A stretch of 64,000 nucleotides of DNA. Origin: an uncultured Bacteroidales bacterium (GTDB lineage Bacteria > Bacteroidota > Bacteroidia > Bacteroidales > FEN-979). The notes under the pieces are model-generated. The model did not search any database. It was not told the origin of the DNA and saw only the letters and a program-made list of their open reading frames with translations. Positions 1 through 8,157 of this stretch are shown piece after piece. Every line of letters starts with the position of its first letter. Position 1 is the stretch's first letter. The translations under genes were made by a program, and so were the position numbers. The stretch is from positions 1 through 64,000 of the forward strand of contig CAIVAT010000096.1 of the NCBI GenBank assembly GCA_903903985.1, given 5' to 3'.

Positions 1-155
1 ACCCTGTTACCCTGTCACCCTGTTACCCTGTCACCCTGTTACCCTGTTACCCTGTTACCCTGTTACCCTGTTACCCTGTTACCCTGTTACCCTGTTACCC
101 TGTCACCCCTGTCACCCCTGTCACCCTGTCACCCTGTCACCCTGTCACCCTGTTA
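1..155. repeat. Octanucleotide tandem repeat, cut by window edge
   Basis: About 19 head-to-tail copies of an 8-bp unit ACCCTGTT or ACCCTGTC run from the first base. Two units have an extra C, and the array decays into ACTCCATT-like units up to about 175. The left end lies outside the window. It sits just after the stop codon of the MlaE-type permease gene, where mlaF-type genes often follow. I see no hairpin or coding potential. Confidence 0.9.
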
Positions 156-181
156 CTCCATTACTCCATCACCTCCCATGT

Positions 182-1021
182 TCACAACATCATATCGGTT
201 ATTTGTACTGCGATCATATCAACAATAATGACCAGGAGCGAAGCCAGTACGACCGCTGAATTTGCAGCAATGCCAACGCTTTCAGTTCCACGACCGGCAT
301 TGTATCCCTTATAGCATCCAACCAGTCCGATGACGGCTCCGAAGAAAAAGGATTTTACAACAGCAGGGAAAAGGTCCATGAAATGTACATGGCCAAATGC
401 CTGGGAGAAAAACAGCACAAATGAAACATCTCCTTTGATATTTGCCCCGGCCCAACTGCCAAATATCCCAAAGGCATCAGCATACAGGATCAATAACGGG
501 ATCATGATGGTTGCGGCCAAAACGCGTGTAACGACCAAAAACCGCATTGGATTGGTGGAGGAGACCTCCATGGCATCAATTTGTTCGGTCACTTTCATCG
601 AACCCAGTTCTGCACCCATGCCCGAACCAATTTTTCCGGCACATATCAGGGCCGTGATCACCGGGCCCATTTCCCTGATGAGCGAAATGGCGACCATTCC
701 GGGCAGCATGGTCACTGCTCCGAAATTAACGAGTACCGGCCGTGATTGAATTGTAAGAACAATCCCCATGATGGCGCCGGTAACAGAAATGAGGGGTAAA
801 GATTTATATCCGATTTGGAAACACTGTCGCAAAAATTCCTTGAATTCAAAATCGCGTGAAAATGTTTCCCTGAAGAGCCGGATGATAAATAAAAAAACAT
901 CGGCAATGTCCGTTAAAAAGTTGCTGGTCTGGACAGTTTTTGCCAAAGTTTTTTCACTGAGCCTGATGGATTGCTCCTTCGCAAAACCCTTCGCTTTCAT
1001 GACAGGATGGAATTTTTTCAT
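182..1021 (-). CDS. mlaE: MlaE-family ABC transporter permease
   Basis: This is a permease of the MlaE (YrbE) family. In Gram-negative bacteria it forms the membrane part of an ABC system that moves phospholipids between the inner and outer membranes. The signature stretch around REMGPVITALICAGKIGSG is present, followed by several hydrophobic helices, giving 279 residues from the chosen start, normal for the family. I chose the ATG at 1021 rather than 1108 because a -7 box (1045-1052, minus strand) lies between them, so a start at 1108 would be upstream of the transcript. The matching ATPase (MlaF) and MCE protein (MlaD) are not in the window; they could lie to the left beyond the tandem repeat. 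The gene is divergent from the DUF6600 gene and carries its own copy of the shared 39-bp element. Confidence 0.9.
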   Translation of the reverse strand: MKKFHPVMKAKGFAKEQSIRLSEKTLAKTVQTSNFLTDIADVFLFIIRLFRETFSRDFEFKEFLRQCFQIGYKSLPLISVTGAIMGIVLTIQSRPVLVNFGAVTMLPGMVAISLIREMGPVITALICAGKIGSGMGAELGSMKVTEQIDAMEVSSTNPMRFLVVTRVLAATIMIPLLILYADAFGIFGSWAGANIKGDVSFVLFFSQAFGHVHFMDLFPAVVKSFFFGAVIGLVGCYKGYNAGRGTESVGIAANSAVVLASLLVIIVDMIAVQITDMML

Positions 1022-1044
1022 TTTTCGGATACCTTGACCGGGTA

Positions 1045-1110
1045 CAAAATTATGGGCATCGCCCGACCGGTGTGTTACATAACTTTTGTAATAAGTTACA
1101 TGATTCACAC
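1045..1110 (-). promoter_or_regulatory. 39-bp shared operator plus -7 box, copy E (mlaE)
   Basis: On the minus strand the element spans 1110 to 1072. It starts GTGTGAATCATGTAACT and ends AGTTATGTAACAC. After exactly 19 bp comes TAATTTTG (1052-1045), a perfect match to the Bacteroidota -7 consensus TAnnTTTG. Transcription should begin near 1038, 17 bases before the chosen ATG. Four other copies in the window have the same layout. Confidence 0.8.
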
Positions 1111-1157
1111 ATTCAGAATCAGGTTATTAGCGCTTGCGGCATACCGAGGTGCAAAAG

Positions 1158-1223
1158 GTGTGAATGATGTAACTCTTAAGAGGAATTGTGTAACACATCA
1201 GCATCCAAAGCGATGCAATTTTG
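1158..1223 (+). promoter_or_regulatory. 39-bp shared operator plus -7 box, copy A (DUF6600 gene)
   Basis: The element spans 1158-1196: GTGTGAATGATGTAACT, a 9-bp variable spacer, then AATTGTGTAACAC. The two TGTAAC cores (1168-1173 and 1189-1194) are direct repeats 21 bp apart. The -7-like box CAATTTTG is at 1216-1223, 19 bp after the element. It faces away from copy E, so the two promoters form a divergent pair with 47 bp between the elements. Confidence 0.8.
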
Positions 1224-1257
1224 CACCGTAGTAATTTCATCCTGTTAAATGCATCTC

Positions 1258-2610
1258 ATGAAAACCCAAACGAAAATTCTTTCTTTCTTCATTGTACTTA
1301 TCATAATGAGTACCTATACAATGCCGCAAACAGCAACAGCACAGGGAGTCAGTGTGGGATTCCAGGTGTTTTATGATGAATTAAGCCCCTATGGAACCTG
1401 GGTTTATACCTCCGATTATGGATATGTATGGATACCAGATGTCACTCCAGGATTTGTGCCATATTCCACGAACGGATACTGGGTCTTCACCGATGAGGGA
1501 TGGACATGGGTTTCTGATTATTCGTGGGGATGGGCGCCTTTTCATTACGGACGCTGGTATACCGATGTCAATTACGGCCCCATGTGGGTACCGGATAATG
1601 AATGGGGTCCGGGGTGGGTTACCTGGAGGAGATCAGAAGGCTTTTATGGATGGGCTCCGATCGGACCGGGCGTCAGCATCAATTTAGCTTACAGCAATGA
1701 TTATTATGTGCCCAACAATCAATGGACCTTCGTGCGCGGAGGGGATTTTGGAAGAAGGAACATCAATAAATATTATATCAACAACTCTTACAATGTCACG
1801 ATCATCAACAATTCAACGGTAATCAATAATATCCGGACAGACAGACCACACCATGTTACCTATAATGCAGGGCCCGAAAGAACCGAGGTTGAAAATCGTG
1901 CAGGTAAAAGATTTACACCGGTTACCATCCAGGAAAGCAGTAAACCGGGTCAGAATCTGAATAAAAATCAACTTCAGATTTACAGACCCCAGGTACAGCG
2001 GACTACCTCTTCGGGGCAGAAACAAGCTCCGGCAAAAGTGGAGCGGTTGGAAAATGTGAGAACTTCTGAGCAAAGAAGATCTGAAGCTCCTGTCCAAAAG
2101 CCATATCAACCGGGAAAACAACAGCCAACGCTGCAGCAACACCAGGTTCAACCTGCAAAACAACATCCCAAACAACAGCAACAGCAGGCTCAGCCTACGA
2201 AGCAACAACCGGCAAGGCAGCAGCAACAGGCTCAACCTGCAAACCAACAACCGACAAAGCAGCAGCAACAGGCACAACCTGCAAAACAACAGCAGCAGCA
2301 AGCTCAGCCTGCAAAACAACAGCCACAGCAAGCTCAGCCTACGAAGCAACAACCGGCAAGGCAGCAGCCACAGGTTCAACCTGCAAAGCAACAGCAGCAG
2401 CAACAGCAGCATCAAACTCAACCTGCAAAACAACAGCAGCAGCAACAGCAGCATCAAACTCAACCGCCAAAACAACAGCCGCAGAGACAAAATCCGGCTC
2501 AGCCTCCAAAGCAAAATCCACCACAGCCTCAGCAGGTAAGTCCGTCCAATAATGGACAGCAGGACAAGGAATCACAAAAGACAAAACCACCCAAAACCAT
2601 GAGAGGGTAA
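1258..2610 (+). CDS. Secreted DUF6600-like protein with Gln-rich tail
   Basis: An exported protein of unknown function. A signal peptide (MKTQTKILSFFIVLIIMS, cleaved after a TATA-QG type site) is followed at about residues 30-155 by aromatic repeats such as YGTWVYTSDYGYVW, GYWVFTDEGWTWVSDYSWGW and PMWVPDNEWGPGWVTWR, the pattern of the DUF6600/YXWGXW group. Residues about 255-440 are low-complexity Gln/Pro/Lys with recurring AQPAKQQ units. I prefer the ATG at 1258 because it begins the hydrophobic signal peptide directly; an in-frame ATG at 1249 is also possible and both fit the promoter at 1216-1223. The OmpA-type gene follows after a short gap, so the two are probably co-transcribed. The pairing suggests a cell-envelope role, which is inference. 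Confidence 0.85.
   Translation: MKTQTKILSFFIVLIIMSTYTMPQTATAQGVSVGFQVFYDELSPYGTWVYTSDYGYVWIPDVTPGFVPYSTNGYWVFTDEGWTWVSDYSWGWAPFHYGRWYTDVNYGPMWVPDNEWGPGWVTWRRSEGFYGWAPIGPGVSINLAYSNDYYVPNNQWTFVRGGDFGRRNINKYYINNSYNVTIINNSTVINNIRTDRPHHVTYNAGPERTEVENRAGKRFTPVTIQESSKPGQNLNKNQLQIYRPQVQRTTSSGQKQAPAKVERLENVRTSEQRRSEAPVQKPYQPGKQQPTLQQHQVQPAKQHPKQQQQQAQPTKQQPARQQQQAQPANQQPTKQQQQAQPAKQQQQQAQPAKQQPQQAQPTKQQPARQQPQVQPAKQQQQQQQHQTQPAKQQQQQQQHQTQPPKQQPQRQNPAQPPKQNPPQPQQVSPSNNGQQDKESQKTKPPKTMRG
2101..2525 (+). repeat. CAG/CAA-rich coding repeat (poly-Gln)
   Basis: Inside the DUF6600-like gene a run of CAA, CAG, AAG, CCT and GCT codons encodes repeated AQPAKQQ-like units and short pure Gln tracts of up to six residues. 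Units such as CAACCTGCAAAACAACAG recur many times with small changes, so the tract is likely prone to length change by slippage or recombination. Confidence 0.85.
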
Positions 2611-2664
2611 TAATAACGAATCATCAATTGAATGAACTTTTGTATAAACTTAAATATCAGTATT

Positions 2665-4731
2665 ATGAAAACTTTTTATCATCAATTATCCAAGGTAATG
2701 TTTGTCATCCTTGTGACATTAATCCCTTGGGCATCCATCGCACAGGAAGGGCCTAAAGCAATATTGGAGCGGACAAATACTGCCCAGTGTTACAAATACT
2801 GGTCGGTCGGGGTTTTTGGCGGGCTGATGCAGTTCAATGGAGACTTGTCAAAAAATTTATGGGTCAACCTCTATCCAAACAGTATTGGCTATAATTTAGG
2901 ATTTGTTGCCACAAAGCAATTTTCACGCGTGATTGGTGTCCGGGCAAGGTTTGCCTATGGGAAGATTCATAGTGATGTGGAAAATAAATGGGTTTGGGAT
3001 TATAAAGATGGCAATGGTGTGCCCCTGAAAATTACCCAGAGGTTCCATTCCTCAATTCTTGAAACCGACCTGCAGCTCACGGTAAACTGGTTAAATTGGA
3101 TCCTGGGTTACAAACCCGAGCGCATTTTCTCTTCTTATCTTATCGCTGGTATTGGTATTGATCAATCCAGGGGGAATAAGCAGGATGTGAACCTGGGAAA
3201 GGATATCAGTTTTCTTGGTAAAAAAGGAGACTTATTAAATGTCGGGAATACAAATGGCATGGATGGACGTGATATGGAATTCAAAGCAACCGCCGGCCTT
3301 GGTTTCGATTTCAATCTTAGCAAACACTTTTCCGTCCCCATTGAATTTCTCTTTAGATGGCAGAATGCCGATCTTCTTGATATGACAAAAGGAGGTTCGA
3401 TGGGTGTGGTCAACGACATGTATAGCTCCGGCACAATTGGCATAACCTACAAATTTGGTTATTCTTGCCCAAAAGTCATCTTAAAGGAGCCAGTAATGGT
3501 ACCGGTAACTGTTGTCACCATCGACCCTACGGTCAGGTTTTCTGTTATTGCCCCCAGGGAAATTCCTGCTGAGCGCAATGTAAGGGAGATATTTCCCCTT
3601 CGTAACTATATATTTTTCGATTTAGGATCAAAGGAGATACCTGACCGCTATGTTTTACTCGCGAAAGACCAGGTGAAAGACTTTAAAGAAGATCAGGTTC
3701 AGTTGTTTACACCTAAAAATCTGTCAGGCCGTTCGCAGCGGCAAATGACTGTATATTATAATGTTATAAATATCCTCGGTGACCGTTTGGGTAAAAATCC
3801 GACAGCTACTGTCAGATTGACCGGAGCATCGATGGAAGGACAGGAAGATGGCAAAGCCATGGCGGAGTCGGTCAAGAGATACCTGGTAAGTATAGTTGGA
3901 ATAGAAGCAACCAGGATCACAACAGAAGGCCGCGTTAAACCGAGGATCCCATCTGAACAACCTGGTGGAACCAAGGAACTTGACCTCCTTCGTGAAGGAG
4001 ACCGCAGGGTTTCTATCTGGAGCACTTCACCGGCATTGCTGATGGAGTTCGTAAGCGGGGAAGATGCCCCACTGAAGCCGGTGGAGATCATCGATGTTCA
4101 AAAAGCACCTTATGACAGTTATGTCACATTCAATGTTGAAGGAGCGAACAAGGCTTTCACCTCATGGTCGTTGGAAATCAAGGATAATAACGGAGCGATA
4201 CAAAATTTTGGACCCTACTCCCAGGAACAGGTAAGTATGCCGGGAAAATCAATTCTTGGCAATCAGCCTGAAGGCACTTACCAGGTGAAGATGATCGGTC
4301 AGACCAAAAGCGGCAAGACGGTTATAAAGGATACTACTGTGACCATGGTACTTTGGAACCCACCCGTAAATGAGGAAGTAATGCGATTCAGCGTCATTTT
4401 TGAATTCAACGAATCAAAAGCCATCGCCTTGTATGAAAAATATCTCAGCGATATCGTGGTACCAAAGATCCCTGAGGGCGGTACCGTTATTATTCATGGC
4501 TATACCGATATCATCGGGGATGAATTGTACAATCAGACATTGTCATTGGCAAGAGCGAACGATGTGAGGAACATCATGGTAAATGCGCTGACAAAGGCAG
4601 GGAAAAACAATGTTAAATTTGAAGTTTACGGATTCGGAGAGGACCAGAAGTTATCGCCGTTTGAAAACAAGTTCCCGGAGGAACGGTTTTATAACCGGAC
4701 GGTCATCATTGATATCATGCCTAAAAAATAA
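2665..4731 (+). CDS. Outer-membrane protein with OmpA-like C-terminal domain
   Basis: The protein has about 688 residues. A signal peptide (ends near WASIAQEG) is followed by an aromatic beta-rich N-terminal half (from YWSVGVFGGLMQFNGDLSKN) that looks like an outer-membrane barrel. A central segment (IFPLRNYIFFDLGSKEIPDR) resembles a degenerate OmpA fold. At the C-terminus an OmpA-like domain has the expected Asp and Arg peptidoglycan-binding pattern (IHGYTDIIGDELYNQTLSLA, then RANDVRNIM). The start is taken at the ATG at 2665, since upstream in-frame codons add only a non-signal extension. The gene follows the DUF6600 gene by 54 bp and is followed by a strong terminator, so the pair forms one unit. 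Expected role: linking outer membrane and peptidoglycan. Confidence 0.85.
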   Translation: MKTFYHQLSKVMFVILVTLIPWASIAQEGPKAILERTNTAQCYKYWSVGVFGGLMQFNGDLSKNLWVNLYPNSIGYNLGFVATKQFSRVIGVRARFAYGKIHSDVENKWVWDYKDGNGVPLKITQRFHSSILETDLQLTVNWLNWILGYKPERIFSSYLIAGIGIDQSRGNKQDVNLGKDISFLGKKGDLLNVGNTNGMDGRDMEFKATAGLGFDFNLSKHFSVPIEFLFRWQNADLLDMTKGGSMGVVNDMYSSGTIGITYKFGYSCPKVILKEPVMVPVTVVTIDPTVRFSVIAPREIPAERNVREIFPLRNYIFFDLGSKEIPDRYVLLAKDQVKDFKEDQVQLFTPKNLSGRSQRQMTVYYNVINILGDRLGKNPTATVRLTGASMEGQEDGKAMAESVKRYLVSIVGIEATRITTEGRVKPRIPSEQPGGTKELDLLREGDRRVSIWSTSPALLMEFVSGEDAPLKPVEIIDVQKAPYDSYVTFNVEGANKAFTSWSLEIKDNNGAIQNFGPYSQEQVSMPGKSILGNQPEGTYQVKMIGQTKSGKTVIKDTTVTMVLWNPPVNEEVMRFSVIFEFNESKAIALYEKYLSDIVVPKIPEGGTVIIHGYTDIIGDELYNQTLSLARANDVRNIMVNALTKAGKNNVKFEVYGFGEDQKLSPFENKFPEERFYNRTVIIDIMPKK

Positions 4732-4762
4732 GATTCGCGGTTGACATAATAAATTCCAAATC

Positions 4763-4805
4763 AAAAAGGCTGCCTGAAGATTTACCCAGGCAGCCTTTTC
4801 TTCTT
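4763..4805 (+). terminator. Rho-independent terminator after the OmpA-type gene
   Basis: A perfect 9-bp stem (GGCTGCCTG at 4768-4776 with CAGGCAGCC at 4787-4795) with a 10-nt loop is followed by TTTTCTTCTTTT and preceded by an A-run that extends the stem. Confidence 0.9.
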
Positions 4806-4821
4806 TTAACAGTGAGGAAAT

Positions 4822-4887
4822 GTGTGAATCATACAACTCATTTCCAAAATTATATAACACTTGCTTTGATTATGTTAGCGATTTTTG
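4822..4887 (+). promoter_or_regulatory. 39-bp shared operator plus -7 box, copy D (DUF3494 gene)
   Basis: The element spans 4822-4860, beginning GTGTGAATCATACAACT and ending AATTATATAACAC. It is the most diverged of the five copies (TACAAC and TATAAC cores), but keeps the 39-bp length, the 21-bp repeat period and the 19-bp distance to the -7-like box GATTTTTG at 4880-4887. The coding start lies 41 bp further on. Confidence 0.7.
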
Positions 4888-4928
4888 TCATGCTGTGAAA
4901 ATTCCTTCACGCATTAAGTCAAAACAAA

Positions 4929-6809
4929 ATGAAAATACAGCTACTTAAGGTAATTCCAGTAGTTCTTATGCTCTTGTTACCAACATTAATTTATGCACAG
5001 GCTCCTCCTTTGGGGACTGCTGCTGGATTTGTTCTTTTTGCAACTGTAGGGGCGGTTACCAACTCCGGCATTTCGCAGGTTACCGGGAATGTTGGCACCA
5101 ACAGCGGTTCCAGCACCGGTTTCGGAAATGTGAACGGTGTCATGCATGACAATGATGGCGCCAGCGCACAATGCGCAGCAGATCTACTGATTGCATACAA
5201 CCAGTTGAACAGCACCATCCCGAATTTCTTTCCTGCACCCTTGCTTGGAAACGGACAAATGCTGAATGCCGGGGTTTACTCCATATCAAGTCCGGCAACA
5301 TTAAACCTGGACCTTACATTAAATGCACAAGGAAATTCAAATGCAGTGTTTATTTTTCAGATACAGGGAGCATTTTCCACGAATGCCAATTCAAAAGTTA
5401 ATTTAATCAACGGCGCGATGGCATGCAACGTGTTCTGGAAAGTGGAAGGCCTGGTGAGTATGGCTTCGGGAACGACCATGAGGGGCACAATTATTGCAAA
5501 CAATGCGGCAATTAACATGAACACCGGCGACACCCTCGAAGGGAGGGCGCTATCTACTACCGGCGCTGTTACTACCGACGGAGTGATGGCATACACACCC
5601 ATCGGTTGCGGAAGTCCTGTTCTTACCGGGCCGGCGGCCCCGGTACTTGGCTCAGCGGAATGCTATGCGCTGTTCTCCTCCAATGGCGCGGTTGCAAACA
5701 CAGGTGTAACGTATGTTACGGGTGATGTTGGAACGAATGTCGGTTTGACCATCGGCTATGATCCTTTGCTGGTAACCGGGACCATTCATCCCATTCCCGA
5801 TGTTTCAACAGCGCAATGTGCAGCCGATTTGCTGATTGCATATAATTATCTGAACACTTTGCCTTACGATATAGAATTGTTGTACCCTGCCCAGTTTGGC
5901 AACGACCTTGTACTTACCCCACATACGTACTTGATAAATGCGGCTACCGTATTTACCGATAAAGTTTATCTAGATGCTCAGGGCGATGCGAATGCTGTTT
6001 TTGTAATAAAGATTAACGGGGCCCTTTCAACCAGCACCTATTCAAAAGTCAAGCTTATTAACGGTGCACAGGCAAAAAATGTGTACTGGAAGATTGAAGG
6101 TGCCGTGAACATCGATACTTACTCGGTGTTCAGGGGAACAATCATTTGTAACAATGGTGCACTTGGTGCACTGGCTACAGGAGCCGTGCTTGAAGGCAGG
6201 GCCCTGACAACCACAGGTGCTTTAAGCACTTCTGCTGTTACCGTCACTATGCCTCCAGGCTGTTGCAACTCGGTTGTGGTGCCTGTTAGCACCCAGGTAA
6301 ACGGTGTTACTGGTGTGGGTGAAACTGTATGTAAAAATGCATCCGAAACCATCACGGTTGCGGGAAGCGGAACGACATACGAGGTTCAAAACGGCGGCAG
6401 TGTCCACATGATTGCCGGCCAGAACATTTTCTTTCTTGAGGGTACCAGGGTATTTGCCGGGGGATATCTGCATGGATTCATTACTTTAACACAAGAATAT
6501 TGTTGTTCAATCATGGGGCTCAAAGCCAGTGATGTTACAGAAGTCATTCCGGAAATGGAATCCGGGTCTTTCTTCAAAATATATCCGAATGCCACGAGCG
6601 ACAAGTTCTATGTTGAATTGATTTCCAGCTTCAGGGATAAAAAATCAGTGGTTCAGATCTTTGGAATGGTCGGTGGATTAATTCAAAAGCAGGAGGTGAC
6701 TGGGAGTGACCGCTATGAATTTTCGCTTGGAGGGAACGCATCGGGTATTTATTTTATCCGTGTGATGGCCGGTGATCGTCTTGAAACAAAGAAGATTATT
6801 AAGAAATAA
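4929..6809 (+). CDS. Secreted protein with two DUF3494 (ice-binding-like) domains and T9SS sorting domain
   Basis: A 626-residue secreted protein. A signal peptide (residues 1-24, ending YAQAPP) is followed by two tandem DUF3494 domains at about residues 30-235 and 240-450. Both show the family pattern VTGNVGTNSG or VTGDVGTNVG, then QCAADLLIAYN, FIFQIQGAFST or VIKINGALST, and NVFWKVEG or NVYWKIEG. DUF3494 is the beta-solenoid fold of bacterial ice-binding proteins and of some adhesins. A linker with a GGYLHGFIT-type stretch leads to a C-terminal sorting domain from about residue 545 (FFKIYPNATSDKFYV, ending ETKKIIKK) for type IX secretion to the surface. It has its own shared-motif promoter and a terminator. 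Whether it binds ice or serves adhesion or envelope protection cannot be told from sequence. Confidence 0.88.
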   Translation: MKIQLLKVIPVVLMLLLPTLIYAQAPPLGTAAGFVLFATVGAVTNSGISQVTGNVGTNSGSSTGFGNVNGVMHDNDGASAQCAADLLIAYNQLNSTIPNFFPAPLLGNGQMLNAGVYSISSPATLNLDLTLNAQGNSNAVFIFQIQGAFSTNANSKVNLINGAMACNVFWKVEGLVSMASGTTMRGTIIANNAAINMNTGDTLEGRALSTTGAVTTDGVMAYTPIGCGSPVLTGPAAPVLGSAECYALFSSNGAVANTGVTYVTGDVGTNVGLTIGYDPLLVTGTIHPIPDVSTAQCAADLLIAYNYLNTLPYDIELLYPAQFGNDLVLTPHTYLINAATVFTDKVYLDAQGDANAVFVIKINGALSTSTYSKVKLINGAQAKNVYWKIEGAVNIDTYSVFRGTIICNNGALGALATGAVLEGRALTTTGALSTSAVTVTMPPGCCNSVVVPVSTQVNGVTGVGETVCKNASETITVAGSGTTYEVQNGGSVHMIAGQNIFFLEGTRVFAGGYLHGFITLTQEYCCSIMGLKASDVTEVIPEMESGSFFKIYPNATSDKFYVELISSFRDKKSVVQIFGMVGGLIQKQEVTGSDRYEFSLGGNASGIYFIRVMAGDRLETKKIIKK

Positions 6810-6828
6810 ATGAAAAGGTTAATATGGA

Positions 6829-6868
6829 CGCGGGGTTGCCTTAAATGAACAAGGCAACCTCGTGTTTG
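6829..6868 (+). terminator. Rho-independent terminator after the DUF3494 gene
   Basis: GGTTGCCTT (6834-6842) pairs with AAGGCAACC (6851-6859) around an 8-nt loop. Flanking CG pairs extend the stem and a short T-rich tail follows. Confidence 0.75.
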
Positions 6869-7046
6869 TTGTCTAAGGAATGCCTGTCACCTGGATGATT
6901 GAATCCGGATATACCAGGTCGAAACACACTACATATGAAAAACTTGACAAATTGAGAAAAATATATTGTTTTGGTTAAAATTTAGGAGTTTATCCAATTT
7001 ATCCGAGTTTTGGAATTCTGAAGTAAAATAATATTCACATTTATTC

Positions 7047-7875
7047 ATGTATAAATTAAACGAATAGAAAAAACACTTACTCATTGCATTAATTGCAGGG
7101 ATTCCGTTTTTAATGCCAACCATGAATTTCGGTCAGGCTCCTGACTTGAAGACAGCAGCCAATTTTGCGTTATTTACCTCAGCCGGAGCATTTAATGAAT
7201 TGGGAAGTGCCTCATCTGTTACCGGCGATGTTGGTACTGCTGTGGGTGCATCTAACGCATTTCCTCCGGGAACGTTGGTTGGACAAAAACATGTGGCAGA
7301 TGGTGTTGCTATTCAGGCAGGCGCAGATGTGCTTGCTGCGTATAGCTATTTGCACGGACTTACATGCGGTGTTGGCCATGAAGTTTTGTTAGGAGGTGGC
7401 GAGGTTCTTGCATCAAACATTTACTGCCTTAATGCCGCTTCAACCTTAACGGGAAATTTGACGTTAGACGGGGGGGGGGGGGAATCCCAATTCCATATTC
7501 ATTTTCAAGATTGACGGCGCTTTTGCCAGGAGTGCATCATCAGAAGTTATAGTGACTAATTCAGCATCCTTATGTAATGTTTATTGGCAGGTAAACGGAC
7601 AAGTTGACCTTGGACCTGGTTCTACCTTCCTGGGCACAATCGTTGTCAATGGGGCAATAAACTTATTAGCAGAAGCCACGCTTCATAGCAGAGGCCTTTC
7701 ATCTGCCGGGGCTATTTCCATGTATAACAATACGGTTACGCTCGCATCATGCGCAGCAGCACCATCACCAATCCCCATTTTATCCGAATGGGCCCTGATC
7801 GTCCTGGGAATTTTTCTACTTGGCGTAGGTGTTGTGTATATTCTACGTAGAAGACAGTCTCCACTCGGCGTATAA
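7047..7875 (+). pseudogene. Disrupted DUF3494 protein with IPTL-type C-terminal anchor
   Basis: A second, single-domain DUF3494 gene that cannot be read through. From the ATG at 7047 the frame reads a six-residue start, then TAG at 7065-7067, and continues as a clear signal peptide (KKHLLIALIAGIPFLMP) and DUF3494 sequence. At 7470-7482 a run of 13 G shifts the frame: the upstream frame ends at the TGA at 7512-7514, while the correct frame resumes at 7483 (NPNSIFIFKIDGAFAR) and runs to 7875. With 12 G the two halves would join. The C-terminus (IPILSEWALIVLGIFLLG, then basic residues) matches the IPTL-CTERM type of sorting signal, unlike the T9SS tail of its neighbour. Either this is a decaying gene with two lesions, or the G tract is slippage-prone or a sequencing error; the TAG argues for decay. 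Confidence 0.8.
7470..7482 (+). repeat. Homopolymeric G13 tract
   Basis: Thirteen consecutive G inside the disrupted DUF3494 gene. Twelve G would restore the reading frame. Such tracts are typical both of slipped-strand phase variation and of assembly errors. Confidence 0.95.
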
Positions 7876-7900
7876 TTTATAAATGGCCAGTTTTTTAATT

Positions 7901-7934
7901 ATGCTCCTGCCTGGATAAAGGCGGGAGCATTTTG
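7901..7934 (+). terminator. Rho-independent terminator after the DUF3494 pseudogene
   Basis: ATGCTCCTGCCT (7901-7912) pairs with AGGCGGGAGCAT (7919-7930), with one G-U pair and a 6-nt loop, followed by TTTTG. The rest of the 7935-8059 gap shows nothing recognisable. Confidence 0.85.
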
Positions 7935-8059
7935 TATATAGTTTTCTGTCTATTGTAATTAATCAATCTTTTCTCCTTGTTTACTTGATCATCCTGAAAG
8001 AGTTGATCCTTTAAAGGAAATTGTATTGTCATTTACAATGTGCCTTCGTTTTTATATAT

Positions 8060-8125
8060 GTGTGAATGATGTAACTCTATTGTTGAATTGTGTAACACTA
8101 TTGGAACTGATACGACTCAACTTTG
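8060..8125 (+). promoter_or_regulatory. 39-bp shared operator plus -7 box, copy B (stress-like operon)
   Basis: The element spans 8060-8098 and its conserved ends are identical to copies A and C (GTGTGAATGATGTAACT and AATTGTGTAACAC). The -7-like box CAACTTTG lies at 8118-8125, again 19 bp after the element. The first gene of the operon starts 32 bp later. Confidence 0.8.
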
Positions 8126-8157
8126 CATGATGAAAATTCATTCATAAATAAAAGATC

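Noticed and set aside
1-155. Possible CRISPR array at the left edge
   Set aside because: The units are 8 bp, contiguous and without spacers, so it is a simple tandem repeat.
1813-2514. Long Leu-rich minus-strand frame (233 codons) opposite the Gln-rich tail
   Set aside because: It is the antisense reading of CAG/CAA repeats, which gives CTG/TTG (Leu) codons. It has no domain and the plus-strand frame has a signal peptide and DUF6600 repeats.
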